From Adiantum capillus-veneris (lineage: Eukaryota; Streptophyta; Polypodiopsida; Polypodiales; Pteridaceae), in contig CM043949.1 of the NCBI GenBank assembly GCA_014529385.2, positions 148,345,850 through 148,409,849 on the forward strand: a stretch of DNA of 64,000 bases, given 5' to 3'. Positions 32,057 to 43,800 of this stretch are shown piece after piece. Each line of letters begins with the position of its first letter. The stretch's first letter is position 1. The notes beneath the pieces are model-generated. The model saw nothing but the letters and a program-made list of their open reading frames with translations, did no database searches and had not been told where the DNA came from. The position numbers and the translations under genes were made by a program.

Positions 32057-33190
32057 TGTCACGAGTTTTTTGGAGCAAGGGATTGCACATATGTACATAC
32101 ACATGCATGGTGCATCAAATAAACAATTGCCCGTTTTTCAGAGCCAGGTGGTTACGTGGGGCCCACATGTGTACAGGTAGGACAACATGTACATAGTGCA
32201 TCGATTTTCACTATTACCAGTATCAATGTGTTTTTTCTACAATAATGAGGAGTTGGTAGCGCGTAAAAATTCTCAAGGAAGCTATCCGCGGGACGACGAC
32301 ATGAGGTAAGCAGGTTTGTCAGATGGCATCGAGTGGCGTCAGGAGGTCGACGGGGTCAATACTTGCACGCGGAGAAGTATGGACACGACGTGGGTGTTTT
32401 CTTGTGATACTTATGCAGAAAGGTCATCATGAGGACCACTTTTTGGGGCCACTTCACGTGGTTGCGCGATGCATTATTTGGAAAAACTGAGTGCCAGGTG
32501 TGCAGATGATGCAAAAAGGTGACAACTATACACTGTGAGGTCAGTTTTTGGCCTGTTCGGGGTCCGTTTGAGGTCATCTAAAAGGCCACGGGTGCCCAAC
32601 TAATAAAGCTAAAAGTGGGAACTGAAAAAACTGAGAGAAGACCAGAAAAAACGTGGAGAAGAGAGGAGGAACAACCGCAGGTGTGTTTTTGGGGTTTTTG
32701 GAGCCTATTTTGGCCGTACTAAACTGCTCATCCGAGGTCAGATTTGAGCACTTTGACATTGTAGACTAGGGTTTTGGGCCGTTCTGGACGCGATGGCATT
32801 GTCCATTTTTCCAAATTCCTCACTCTTTTTCTGCTATTTTTCTGTGCAATCTTCTCCGGTGAGTGAAGCCTTTGCTTAACTTTGTAGTTGTATCTAGTGT
32901 ATTTCTCAATACTGTGTAAACTATTTTCCCCATTGGTGTTGTCCCAAGCTCAATTGTATCTAAACATCAAAAATTCTCCTCTTTTGAGCTGAGTTTTTTG
33001 GGTGTGTGTGTGTTTGTGTGTAGTGGGCAAGTGGATAGTCTCTCTCCTCTCACTCCAGAGGTGTGTTCCGTGTCTCGGCCAGGTGTGTTGTGTAAGCCGA
33101 GTGGTGCCCCATAGTGCGTGTGTGTGTATATTCCCAAGAGTGTGTGTCGGGTCGTTATAGAGGCGCTGTGTGTGTTTTCATCCTGCTCAC
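32057..33190. mobile_element. Probable solo-LTR-like insertion in G4
   Basis: About 1.13 kb with no coding sequence interrupts G4 pol. G4 matches G3 on the left up to GCGTAAACAC and on the right from CCACCAAAGAGC. The insert begins TGTCACGAG. The flanks are AACAC (32,052-32,056) and AACGC (33,191-33,195), four of five identical. The 3' end reads CTCAC or CTCA, not a clean CA at the duplication, so the boundary is approximate. GT-rich sequence lies at 33.0-33.15 kb. Confidence 0.45.
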
Positions 33191-33726
33191 AACGCCACCA
33201 AAGAGCTATTAAAATTGAAGCAAGAGATTATGCTCTTATTGGACACCAATTGTATCGGAGAGGAAAGGACCAACATTTGCATCTTTATGTAAATGAAGAT
33301 GAATATATATCCACTCTAGAAGAAGCACATGCTAGATTAGCTGGAGGTCACTTTTCTAGTGAAACCACCGCTAGAACAATTTTAATGATAGGCATATGGT
33401 GGCCAATACTTTTTGTGGATGCCAAAGAATATGTTTTGAAGATGTGATGCATGCCAATGAGCAAAAATACCAACAAGGGTAGAAAACATGCCTTTAAGAC
33501 CAATGATGGGTGCTAGAGCTTTTGCAAAATGGGGCATAGATTTTGTCGGACCAATACAATAACCTACTTATAGAACTCAAGCTCAATATATCATTGTAGC
33601 TAGAGACTATTTGACCAAATGGGCAGAGGGTAAGGCAACCAAGAAGAATGATGCTAGAACCACAACCGCATTCATCTATGAGAATGTATTCACAAGATAT
33701 GAACTTCCAATAGAAATTGTCACTGA
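33191..33726 (+). pseudogene. G4 integrase, N-terminal half
   Basis: H2C2 module: IEARDYALIGHQLYRRGKD, EEAHARLAGGHFS, IWWPILFVDAKEYV, then a one-base slip before the Cys pair. The core starts with Asp in KWGIDFVGP at about 33,530. A stop precedes PTYRTQAQYIIV. Then DYLTKWAEGKATKK and ELPIEIVTD, where Copia-3 is inserted. The next half resumes at 44,750. Confidence 0.85.
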
Positions 33727-33869
33727 TGTTGGACTATATATGGATCACTCTACTCAACTTGGTCTCATCTATATATTTGTATCTTATTCTCAATATGAAT
33801 CAATCTTTGAGAGCGTACATGGTGTGTTTCTTGTCTCGTCTCTCCCTCTTCAATCTCTACATCTCAACA
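33727..33869 (+). repeat. Copia-3 5' LTR
   Basis: Begins TGTTGGACTATATATGG, ends CTACATCTCAACA. It contains ATATAT-rich TATA-like sequence. Similar throughout to 44,605-44,749, with numerous substitutions. Confidence 0.85.
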
Positions 33870-33889
33870 TGGTATTAGAGCGGGTCACC
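33870..33889 (+). promoter_or_regulatory. Copia-3 primer-binding site
   Basis: TGGTATTAGAGCGGGT directly follows the LTR. It differs by one base in the first twelve from the plant tRNA-iMet site TGGTATCAGAGC. Confidence 0.85.
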
Positions 33890-34620
33890 CGACGATTCAA
33901 TACAAAACAGAGTATGTGTATGCGATTGCCACGTAAGATTCAAAATTGCTACAAATTTTATTTTTGAGGATTTATTCTTGTTAATTGTGGTTGTTTTGTG
34001 TTAAGAAGAATATTATTAGTGTTTTGTGTGGTGTTTATTGCTAATCGATAAGGTAAATCGTTGATTACATTTTCTTGTTGATTTGTCTTTTGACACCCTC
34101 AACTTCATCTCAATTTTCAAAAGGTCTTTTGCTCAAAATTTAGAGACACGAGAAAAGTGGAATGACATTTCTCATCCAAATTTTGTTTGTCTCCTCGAGC
34201 TCTTTGGTTTGAGTTCTAGGCTTGCAGCAAACGGAGTTTGCAGCAGAAGGTTATGTTGTTTTTACTGCAATCAAACTTGACGCAAGTTTTGTCCTGGTGC
34301 GTCTTCATGAAGCATCCGTGCTCATTTTTCTAATTTTGGTGTTAACATTTTCGATAAAATTTTGCTTTTTTCTATTCATATTGTGGCTGTCAATCTTGAG
34401 TCTCACGTTGCATCTCACGTCAATCTATTTTGAGGACTCTTTTATATTAACGTCTCCTTTTTCCTGCTTTTTTGGGTGATGTCCCTCACATCTTTGAACA
34501 TGTATTGAGCATACTTCTTGCGTATATCATTATCAGAACACAATCATCATATTTCTCTGATTATCAATTGCAGCCTTCACCATATATGGTGTGCAAATTT
34601 TGCGATCTTATCTTATACAT
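33890..34620 (+). other. Copia-3 leader
   Basis: No supported gene. This is T-rich sequence between the primer site and gag-like coding. The short ORFs at 34,083-34,479 have no recognisable domain. Confidence 0.5.
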
Positions 34621-34636
34621 CTTCTTACAACCAGAC

Positions 34637-35219
34637 ATGGCTATGACTATTCTCGTCAACGGTTTTCCTTCTGGCCTGCGTTATGTTCCTCCTTTCCAAA
34701 AACAAGGATTTCCAGGTTGCAAAGCAAAGATGTTGCTACTTCTTGAAGGCAATGAACTCTTTGATATTGTCCTTGGAAATCGTACATGTCCGCCTCAGCT
34801 TGTTGATACATATCATAACAACGTGCTTATCACTGAAGGACCTGTATTTGAAGATTGACATGTTGCGTACATATATTGGCAATGATGTGATAAATAAATT
34901 TGTCGGTATATTCTTTCTACTCTTATTGATTTCCTTTTGCTTGATATGCATGAACTGCCTACTTCCCACGACGTATGGAAGTACCTTACTGCAAACTTTC
35001 AAAAGAAATCTATAACATAAATACTTTATTTGAGAGGTTTGCTTAGCAAGTTACAATATGAAGCTGACATTGCTATGAGACGGGACATATTGAGTCTTTT
35101 AAATCCATTATTAATCAACTTGCTGCTGTCGGTAATCCTGTTCCAAAAAAACAACTGATTACACTTCTCCTTGACACGGTGAAGGACTCTTCTTATGATA
35201 ACATAATTACCATTCTTTC
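34637..35219 (+). pseudogene. Copia-3 gag, first part
   Basis: Copia gag-like sequence: CKAKMLLLLEGNELFDIVLG and NRTCPP, then shifted frames, then FKSIINQLAAVGNPVPKKQL and TLLLDTVKDSSYDNIITILS. It breaks off at the Copia-1 insertion at 35,220 and resumes at 40,777 as NKDGLDFDQACMPLIEYSQH. The capsid would package element RNA. Stops and frameshifts show decay. Confidence 0.7.
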
Positions 35220-35411
35220 TGAAGGAGTACGAGCGGAAGTGCGACGCGAGAGAGAGTGCGAGAAGAAGAGCACGACGATATGGTGAACTGGCTCTACTGT
35301 AATGTGTAGAGCATAGTGAGTTCTTATTAGGTTTTTACAAAAGAATATGTGTACATACCTGGCGGCCCGCCCACTTACCTGGGCGACCACATTGGGCTTT
35401 ATACCCCAACA
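35220..35411 (-). repeat. Copia-1 3' LTR
   Basis: Plus-strand ends are TGAAGGAG and CCCCAACA, so the minus strand runs TGTTGGGG to CTCCTTCA. A purine tract (minus strand GTGGGAGGT) adjoins it at 35,412-35,420. Confidence 0.97.
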
Positions 35412-35500
35412 ACCTCCCACTTAAAGTCCAATGTGGTACTTTAAGTGTGAGAGAAGCTACTATACAAGCTAATATACAAGAGATGTAGAGAAGTGATGTA

Positions 35501-36836
35501 CTACCCTACACCTAACTGCTTGCGAAAATACGCAAAGCTCTCTGAGGGAAGTCCTTTTGTAAGTAGGTCAACAGGATTTTCTGTGGTGTGAACTTTGACA
35601 AGCTGAAGTTGCTTATCCTCGAGCATTTCCCTGATGAAATGATACTTCACATCCACATGCTTTGTCTTTGAGTGATAAACTGGATTGCGAGCCAATTGTA
35701 TAGCACTTTGACTATCACAATATAACACAGGAATCTCTTCTTTGATTCCCAAATCTGTTACTAGTCGATTAAGCCAAATTGATTCTTTGCATGCCTCTGA
35801 TGCTGCAACATATTGAGCCTCTGTAGTAGACTGAGTAACACATTCTTGTAATCTAGAACGCCATGATACTACTCCACCAGCCAATGTAAAGACATACCCT
35901 GACGTAGACCTTCGGTTGTCTAAGTCACCTGCATAATCTGAGTCTGTAAAACCCTTTACACTTAGCTCCTGACTCCCATAGCATATACGCATACTCTTTG
36001 TAGCTTTCAGGTATCTCAATATTCCTTTCACTGCCTCCCAATGTTTCTTGCCTGGGTTTGAGATGTATCGACTTACTACTCCCACTGCAAATGCAATGTC
36101 TGGGCGAGTAGCAATCATTTCATACATCAAACTACCCACTGCAGACGCATATGGAATCTTATCCATTTCAGCCTGTTCTTCCTCAGACACGAGACAATCT
36201 TGTTTGCTAAGTTTCACATATGGTGGCAATGGAACACTCAATGCCTTTCCCTTCTCCATATTGAAACGTTGCAAAACCTTGTCAATATACTCTGTTTGAG
36301 ATAACCAAATCAACCTCTTTGATCTATCTCTGCCAATGTGCATACCAAGTATATGACTTGCCTCACCCATGTCTTTCATGTCAAACGATTTTGCCATCTT
36401 TGACTTTAAAGCTGAAATTTCTTCCAAGTGCTTGCCAGCAATCAACATGTCATCCACATACAAAATAAGGATCAGCCAACTACCATCCTTAGCCTTCTTT
36501 GTATATAGACAGTGATCGAACTCACTACGTTTGTAGCCTTGAGAAAGCATAAACTTGTGGAATTTATGGTACCATGCCCTCGGTGATTGTTTTAAGACAT
36601 AAAGACTCTTTAACAACTAGCATACCCAATCTTCCTTGCCTTTCTCAAAAAACCCTTTTGGCTGCTGCATGTAAATTTCCACATCTAAATCACCATGCAA
36701 GAACGCTGTCTTGACATCCATTTGGTGCAACACCAAATCTAATATGGAAACCAATGCAAGAAAGCATCTCAATGTAATGATCTTGACCACCGGAGAGAAG
36801 ACTTCATCAAAGTCAATGCCTTATTGTTGCTTAAAG
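35501..36836 (-). pseudogene. Copia-1 reverse transcriptase C-terminal part and RNase H
   Basis: From about 36,835: GIDFDEVFSPVVKI, then LHQMDVKTAFLHGDL, then a TAG after EDWVC, then the 371-codon frame starting LLKSLYVLKQSPRAWY. It contains ILYVDDMLIAGK (YVDD box) and MKDMGEASHILGM. RNase H begins at GFTDSDYAGDLDNRRSTSGY (Asp) and includes STTEAQYVAASEA (Glu), LYCDSQSAIQLARNP (Asp) and KTKHVDVKYHFIRE. It ends KQLGVG and a stop at 35,501, some 90 bp before the LTR, as in other copia elements. RT would copy element RNA; the upstream stops and frameshift disable this copy. Confidence 0.95.
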
Positions 36837-37736
36837 CCCTTTGGCAACAAGCCTTGCTTTGTACTTTGGATGACTATCATGAGCGGTGATCTTATACATG
36901 TAAACCCATTTACAAGGTAGAGCCTTTTTGCCCCGTGGTAATTTAACTAGCTTCCATGTTTGGTTTTTATGCAGAGCTGTCATCTCTGATTGCATGGCCA
37001 ATTGCCAATTCCCGGAGTCCTTCATTTGCACTGCTTCCTTGTAACATGAAGGCTCATTGCAATCAGTCAACATGACATAGTTCATAGATGGAACAAACCT
37101 ATCAGGAGGTCGCGTGACACGTCCAGATCTACGCACAATAGGTGGCTCAGGCTCAGCCACAACCTGTGGTTCCACTCTATCCTATCCTTGCTCCTCTTGA
37201 GCCCTGACATTTTGTCTTGCACGTGCAGGTCCATCTTCTTGGAAGACAACTCTTCTAATCTCCTCAACCCTCTCTGGTTTAGAATGATATTTGGATTCAT
37301 TAAAGTGAACATCATTGCTGCAGACAACCTTTCTGGATTCGGGATCCCAAAGTCTGTACCCCATCTCACCATAATTACCATAGCCTAGAAAGATGCACTT
37401 TCTACTCTTTGGCTCAAGTTTGTTCCTAAATTCTTTTGGAATGTGAGTATATGCCTCACAGCCAAAGACTCTGAGATGCTTGTATGAGGGCATTTTACCT
37501 GACCATACCATCTATGGCACTGAATCCTTCTGCAAAACCTTGCTAGGAGATCTATTTACAAGATGAATAGCTATTGATACAGCTTCAGCCTAAAACCCAT
37601 TTGGCAGCTGTGCATTAGATAACATACTTCTGACCTTCTCTTGTATGGTCCTATTCATCCTCTCAGCAACACCATTTTGAGGAGGATTGTAAGGAGCAGT
37701 AAGTTCACGTTTTATACCTTTTGACTCACAAAAGTC
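36837..37736 (-). pseudogene. Copia-1 integrase C-terminal part and start of RT
   Basis: Follows a TAG after SKAF at about 37,737. It continues NPPQNGVAERMNRTIQEKV (catalytic Glu), a stop in PNGF, another before MVWSGKMPSYKHLRVFGCEA, then FLGYGNYGEMGYRLWDPES. A linker rich in Glu/Arg contains a stop near 37,182. RT starts with WQLAMQSEMTALHKNQTW and LPCKWVYMYKI. An extra base near 36,840 shifts frame at LVAKG, followed by a stop in the restored frame. Confidence 0.9.
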
Positions 37737-39482
37737 CTAAAAGGCCTTTGAAACATACTCTCCACCATTGTCAGTGCATAAGCATTTAAGCTTCTTGCCA
37801 CTCTGATTCTCCACAAGTGTCACAAATGTTTTGAAAACACTAAACGCTTCATCCTTGTGCTTGAAAAAGTAAACCCATACTGTCCTCGAGTAATCATCTA
37901 TAAATGTCATAAAGTAAGAAGCTCCCCCTACAGATAGGTTAGGCATAGGTCCACACAAATCACTATGAACAAGTGCCAACTGTGTATCTCTTCTACTGCT
38001 TCTATGCTTATGTGGCTGCTGTGTTTGCTTACCATACAGACAATGTTCACAGAATTCAAAATCGTTAAATGAAAAGCCAAGAAAATAACCAGAACGAGAC
38101 AAGATTTCCATTCCCTTCTTGGACATATGTCCTAACCGGCTATGCCACAAAGAAACGTTCGGCTGCTCGGTTACATTGATTAAATTTTTAGATACATTTG
38201 ATACATAAATCATGTAAAGTCCTCCAGAATTTACTCCATGTGCTACTGTCATAGAACCCTTGGATATCTTCCACATGTTTTGTCCAAAAGTGGTGACGTA
38301 GCCAGTATCATCAAGTAAACCTGTGTTGATCAATCTCTTTGTAATTGCGGGAACATGTCTCACATTCTTCAGCGTGAAAGAAGATCCATTGTGAAACTTC
38401 AATTGTACATCTCCAACACCTAATATCTCACATGTCTTCCCATTGCCTAGCCGAACATGATCTTTAGTGGTCACATAAGAGGTAAACCACTCCTTGTTTG
38501 GAGACACATGAAGTGATGCCCCTGAGTCTATAATCCAGTCACTCAGTGCATTTCCATCAGATGATGTAAGAAGAGTTGAGTCCATTGTATTCTTCAAGAA
38601 GTAGATGTCTCCTGACAATAGACTGTCATCCTCTGCAACAGTGTTTGTCACATTTATTTCTTGATTTTTCACTGAGGACTTGTTCTTCTCACCATGGTCT
38701 TCAACTTTCTCTTTGCCTTTTTCTGCTTTCCATTCTTTGCAGTCTCTTTTCATGTGACCCTTCTTGCCACAATGGTAGCATTCTATGTCACTCTTGCCTT
38801 TAGCACTGCGGGACTTGCTACGAGACTGATTCCTCTTTCCACCTTTGTACTTTTCTTTGGTCCTTCCCCTGACAACTAAGGCTGTTCCTTTGCCTTTGTC
38901 CATTGTCTTTCTATTGGTTTCTTCAGTAAGCAGACTTCCTTCTACACCTGCTATGTTCAAACCATCTGGAGGTGCAGAAATACTCAAAGCTGTGCGAAAA
39001 GTTTCCCAACTTTCCGGCAATGTGATCAACAGGAACATAGCTCTAACAGGTTCATCAAACTTGACACCTTGAGCTGACAACTGACTATAGATTGTGTTGA
39101 ATTCATTCAGATGATTGGACATAGGTGTCCCTTCTTTCATCTTCAAGTCAACAAGCTTGTTAAGCCAGTATACCTGTGAAGCTGCACTCTGCTTCTCATA
39201 AAGATCACTCAGCTTTAACCATGCTTGATAAGCCGACATCTCGTCTGCTACATTGAAGTAAACGCTTTCTGCCAAAGTCAGCATAATGGTAGAAAGTGCC
39301 AATTCATCCATTTTGCTCCATTCATCTTCGTCCATATCTTCTGGTTTTATCCCCTTGAGATTTATAGGTTTTATCTACTTATTTTGTACCAACACGTGCC
39401 AAATCTGCTTCTTCCATAATGGGAAATCGGTTCCATCCAGCTTCTTGATATTGTAAAGAGCAGTGTCCTGTGATCCAGCCAT
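37737..39482 (-). pseudogene. Copia-1 gag, protease and integrase N-terminal part
   Basis: Start ATG at about 39,482 (MAGSQDTALYNIKKLDG), broken by a TAG after QNK near 39,375, then 532 open codons. Gag capsid: TIYSQLSAQGVKFDEPVRAM and ITLPESWETF. CCHC knuckle: CYHCGKKGHMKRDC. Protease: WIIDSGASLHVSP (D-S-G-A). Integrase: the zinc module H-x-H/C-x-x-C in LWHSRLGHMSK and FCEHCLYGKQ, then Asp in VHSDLCGPM and Asp in CTDNGGEYVS. The single upstream stop is the main defect in this part. Confidence 0.95.
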
Positions 39483-40566
39483 AGCTACGCTTCACAGTAG
39501 TTTACTTTTCTGGCAAAAATTCGGTAGAGTTTCCCCTGTAAACTGACCTCTGAACCAATATCAACCTGTCAAATGAACCAAGAAAGCTTCAGATTCTGCA
39601 GAAATTTTGGCAGAGTCTCCTTTGTAAAATGGCTCTGGTGTACTAAAAACAGACCAAAAAACAGCTCAAAAAACATTGTCTCTCTGACACTGTAAGCTGC
39701 GGGTAAACCTGTCCTGCACCTGTACTGTCTCTAACTGTCCTGTCACTGTCCTGTAAGCATAGACTGCGACAATGTCTCAACGGCAGTAAAGCAAAGATGC
39801 AATCCCAACTGTCTAACTCACAGTCAATACATCCTAGCTGCCTATCTAAGGGTGCTCAAGGGATCGCTCCAAGACCTGTATCACCGAAAGGATCTCAACA
39901 TTCGAGAATCCCCCACCTCAATAAAACCTCACTCGACCCTCAACAAAGGCTGTAGTAAATCTGACAGTACATAGACTTGCCACAAAGTCATACATCCACA
40001 AATTTCCCACTGTATGTTGTAACCGCTGCGGCGGTTGTTTGCTGCGTGACTCACAGCCAGCAAACCCTCAACAAACATACATCATCTCTGACAATACATC
40101 CCATGTGGAAGTACCTGCAATGTCAGGATGAAATCTAGAATATCAAGCAGCAAACACAAGCTACCTGATGAACTAGTGGATGTCGCCTACATTCTGTGTG
40201 TAGATGCGCCCGTGTTGTATGTGACACGCCTCCAAGAATTGTGAGCCGTCCTTCGATGTGTAGACAGCCACAAATCAACACTCTGGGAGTGTCGATCTCC
40301 TCAGCACCTGCAATCATAGGCCGAAAACCCCAAATTTGCAGAGTCGGATTTGCACCCGCCGAGACCACGTAGTCGAAAATGGCCTGCGCAGACCTTTGTC
40401 AAAGCCGAACGGTGGCCGAGATGACCTCAGAATGAAATTCTGAGAACACCGAGCCCACTGGGCTCGCCCACAGGATTTGGGGCCGTGTCTCTGCCTGTCG
40501 AATTTCACTCCAATCTGAGTTGGTGACTCTAGCCTCCTGCCGTGCTGCCCAGAGCCTCGATCTGAG
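39483..40566 (-). other. Copia-1 leader (5' untranslated)
   Basis: About 1.08 kb between the primer site and gag. I see no conserved domain; small ORFs at 40,135-40,508 are not supported. It is unusually long compared with the ~275-bp leader of Copia-2. Confidence 0.6.
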
Positions 40567-40579
40567 CTCTGATACCAGT
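40567..40579 (-). promoter_or_regulatory. Copia-1 primer-binding site
   Basis: The minus strand reads TGGTATCAGAGC, the plant tRNA-iMet complement, separated from the LTR end by two bases. Confidence 0.95.
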
Positions 40580-40771
40580 TGAAGGAGTACGAGCGGAAGT
40601 GCGACGCGAGAGAGAGTGCGAGAAGAAGAGCACGACGATATGGTGAACTCGCTCTACTGTAATGTGTAGAGCATAGTGAGTTCTTATTAGGTTTTTACAA
40701 AAGAATATGTGTACATACCTGGCGGCCCGACCACTTACCTGGGCGACCACATTGGGCTTTATACCCCAACA
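40580..40771 (-). repeat. Copia-1 5' LTR
   Basis: 192 bp, TG...CA, almost identical to 35,220-35,411. Confidence 0.97.
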
Positions 40772-40776
40772 CTTTC

Positions 40777-41230
40777 TAATAAAGATGGTCTCGATTTTGA
40801 CCAAGCTTGCATGCCTTTAATTGAATACTCTCAACATCAAGAATAACGTAATGTTGTTCATGATACAACTATGATTTTGCAAGAGGAGACTGAGTTACAA
40901 CAAATGGAACCTTCTTTTTATGCTGGAAGAGGTCCATTTCAACGAGGAAACCGCAGAGGTAGCCGTTGTGGTAATATTTTCTCTCGTCTCAAATTTCCTA
41001 ATAAGGAATATTCTTACTGCAACAGAAATGGCCACACTGAAGATGATTGTTGGGCATGTTAGTATGATGAAGAACACAATATTACCACTAAAAAACCACG
41101 TTTATCTAGAGATTTTTCTTTTTCTTGTGAAAATTGTGGACGATCTGATCATCCCACTCATATGTGCTATAAGAGTCAATTCGACGAAGATTGTTACAGA
41201 GCATATGCTACTAAACATTGAAATATTATT
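40777..41230 (+). pseudogene. Copia-3 gag, second part with zinc knuckle
   Basis: Resumes after the Copia-1 duplication as NKDGLDFDQACMPLIEYSQH. A Glu/Gln and Gly/Arg-rich stretch (GRGPFQRGNRRGSRCGN) leads to EYSYCNRNGHTEDDCW, a CCHC knuckle (C-x2-N in place of the second Cys, so one ligand is changed), and a second one in ENCGRSDHPTHMCY. Frames are broken by stops. Confidence 0.7.
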
Positions 41231-42480
41231 GTATAAAAAAAAGCTGCGTTCTATGTTCAATTGCTCCAGAAATATGACATATCAGTCTAAGTGGCTCCAT
41301 AACTATCATCCACTACCATTTCAATATGTTGTTTATCTTCCTGATGATACGAATTATTAGGTAAAGGGTATTGGAGATTTATATATTGTTACCTTATATT
41401 CTTTCTCTCGAATGTGGCAAGGAGTTACATGTACCAGATCTTCAACGTAATTTTCTTTCAGTTGTTGCTAGACTTGTTGATCTTGGTCTCTTTGTTGGAT
41501 TTGATTATACCAAATGCCGAATTAAGAAAGATGGATAGACTATAGCCATTGCTCCTTGAAACGGTAATTTGTTTGAACTCTCTCTCAATGATGCTGTAGC
41601 AAATGTTGTCACTGCTCCAGGTGATCATGATTGCAAAGTATGGCATCACCGTTTTGTTCATGCGGATTTCTCAAAACTCCTTAATCTTCAGCATCATGAT
41701 CTTGTTCATGAAATGGATCTTAAAGCTCATCCCTAGATGGGAATTTGTGAGTTTTGTACTCTTGGAAAACATAATCATAAACCCTTTCCTCTCTCAAATA
41801 TAACTCATTTTCATGACATATTGGATCTTGTTCATGCTGATATATGTGGACCTCTACCTTCTTCAAGATCACAATATTGCTATTTCATTACGTTCATTGA
41901 TGATTTATCACGGTATAGGATTGTACGTCTACTTTGACAAAAATATGAGGCCGTATTTGTTTTCAAACAATTCCACAAGGCTGTGGAACTTCAAATTGGT
42001 CATCACCTCAAGAAACTTTGTAGTGACAATGGAGGCGAATATGTTTCTCGAGAGTTTGTGAGTTATTGTGCTGACATTGGAATTCATCATGAACACACTA
42101 TTCCATATTCACCTCCACAGAACGGCATTGTTGAATGAAAGAATCGCACTATTCTAAATGTTGTAAGATGGATGCTGATTCATTCTAAATTATCTCGTGT
42201 TTTTTGGGCTGAAGCTACTTTGACAGTAGTATTTATTTAGAATCATCTTCCTACTACTCCATCCACTGGTAAGATACCCATCACAGCATGGACAGGTGAA
42301 ATTGCTTCTGTATCTCATTTTTGAACCTTTGGATGTATTGTTTATATTCATGCTCCCAAAGAAACACGAACAAAGCTTCATGCTCCTGGTCTTAAAGTTA
42401 TTTTTATTGGATATTTTGACACTTTCAAAGGCTACAAATTCTTTGACCCTTCCTCCAAGAAATAAATTGTGAATCGTGAT
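41231..42480 (+). pseudogene. Copia-3 integrase region (with PR remnant)
   Basis: The protease area (41.2-41.4 kb) is too decayed to show a catalytic triplet. Integrase is clear: zinc module with VWHHRFVHADFSKLLNLQ and CEFCTLGKHNHKPFP; Asp in LVHADICGPLP; Asp in LCSDNGGEYVSREF; then PYSPPQNGIVE followed by a stop and KNRTIL (Glu retained). After that come RVFWAEATLTVVFI, FGCIVYIHAPKETRTKLH and GYKFFDPSSKK. Several TGA and TAG stops and frame changes. Confidence 0.85.
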
Positions 42481-42627
42481 GCTACTTTTACAAACAACTT
42501 ATGAGAGGCTCATGGTCCATGGATGGTTCTTATGATACTAAATCATTACTTCATGCTTTTCCATTTCTTTCAGATGATGAAACTCTTCCTATAGAGCAAC
42601 TTTCCTCTTTACAACCATCTATTCCGA

Positions 42628-43800
42628 ATGTTTCCAATGATGATATTGATATTTTTGTTGATCCTGCCTATTGATTTTGAACATGGTTTATGTCATGGTT
42701 ATGATGACGATATTATTGATGATTCATTATCTACTTCTCTAGATCCCATTACTTATAATGAAGCTATCTCTTCACCAAAAAAGGATCAATGGCAAGAGGC
42801 TATGGAAGCAGAGTACGATTCTCTTATCTCTAAAGGTACATGGATACTAACTGAACTATCTCTTGGCCGTACAGCTATTAAGTGTAAGTGGGTGTATAAG
42901 ACAAAGGTAAAAGAAGATGGATCTTTTAAGTGTAAGTGTAAGTGGGTGTATAAGACAAAGGTAAAAGAAGATGGATCTTTTAACAAGTTCAAGGCATGTT
43001 TAGTTGAAAAATGTTACTCCCAAGTTGCTCGTGGTAATTATCAAGCGACCTTTTCACCATTTGTTGCATTACAAGTGTTCGAGTTCTATTGGCATTTGCT
43101 GCTCAATTTGATTTAAAAGCTTATCAAATGGATATGTGAACTGCTTCTCTAAATGGTAATTCGAGAGAGAAAATTTATCTGCAACAACTAGAAGGGTTTG
43201 TTATTTTAGGTAAAGAAGACCTTGTTCCTCAACTTCATAAGGCACTATATAGTCTCAAACAAGCTTCACGAGCTTGGTATAAAAAATTTGATCTTTTTTC
43301 ACCTCCAAAGGATTCATCTTTTGCTCTTTAGACCCCAACTTATACATTAAGCACCAAGGTAGAAGTTTTGTGATTCTTGCTCTTTATGTGGATGATACCA
43401 TCCTTGTTTCTAATGATTTGGAATTTCTTCAGCAAGTGAAAAGTTATTGTCTTCTCCATTTGATGTGGTGGATCTGGGAGAGATTCATTCGTGTCTTGGC
43501 ATTCAAATTCAAAAAAACGCACAAAAGGTGTTTTATTCCTTTGACAGTCAAAGTTTATTGCAGATACTAGTCAAAGAATTGGTATGGAATCTGCACATTC
43601 GGCCAACACACCTTGTCTTGTAAGTTCTACGAAGAACACTTCTCCTAGTGGCGGTCAACTTATCACCAATCAACATTATGATAACTTGATTGGATGTCTT
43701 CAGTTTGTTGGCATGAACACTCACCCTAATATTTTGTTTGTTGCAATTTATCTTGGACAACATCCTGCACGTCCTTCTCTTAAACATTGGTCTGCAGAAT
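42628..43800 (+). pseudogene. Copia-3 reverse transcriptase
   Basis: Reads PITYNEAISSPKKDQWQEAM, then KGTWILTELSLGRTAIKCKW, with an exact in-frame 54-bp duplication (CKWVYKTKVKEDGSFK twice, 42,889 and 42,943). Then FSPFVALQ, a shifted LKAYQMD, YSLKQASRAWY, and ILALYVDDTILVSNDLEFLQ (YVDD box). It ends in the connection region (LIGCLQFVGMNTHPNILFVA). Duplications of this kind are replication or repair slips. Confidence 0.85.

Larger units (their letters stand above)
35220..40771 (-). mobile_element. Copia-1, complete young Ty1/copia element inserted in Copia-3
   Basis: 5,552 bp, minus strand, with 192-bp LTRs at each end and a perfect CTTTC target duplication (35,215-35,219 and 40,772-40,776). 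The LTRs differ at only two positions that I can see (a G/C near 35,288 and a C/A near 35,370). Order on the minus strand: LTR, primer site, long leader, gag, PR, IN, RT, RNase H, polypurine tract, LTR. The coding region has several stops and one frameshift despite the nearly identical LTRs. Confidence 0.97.
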
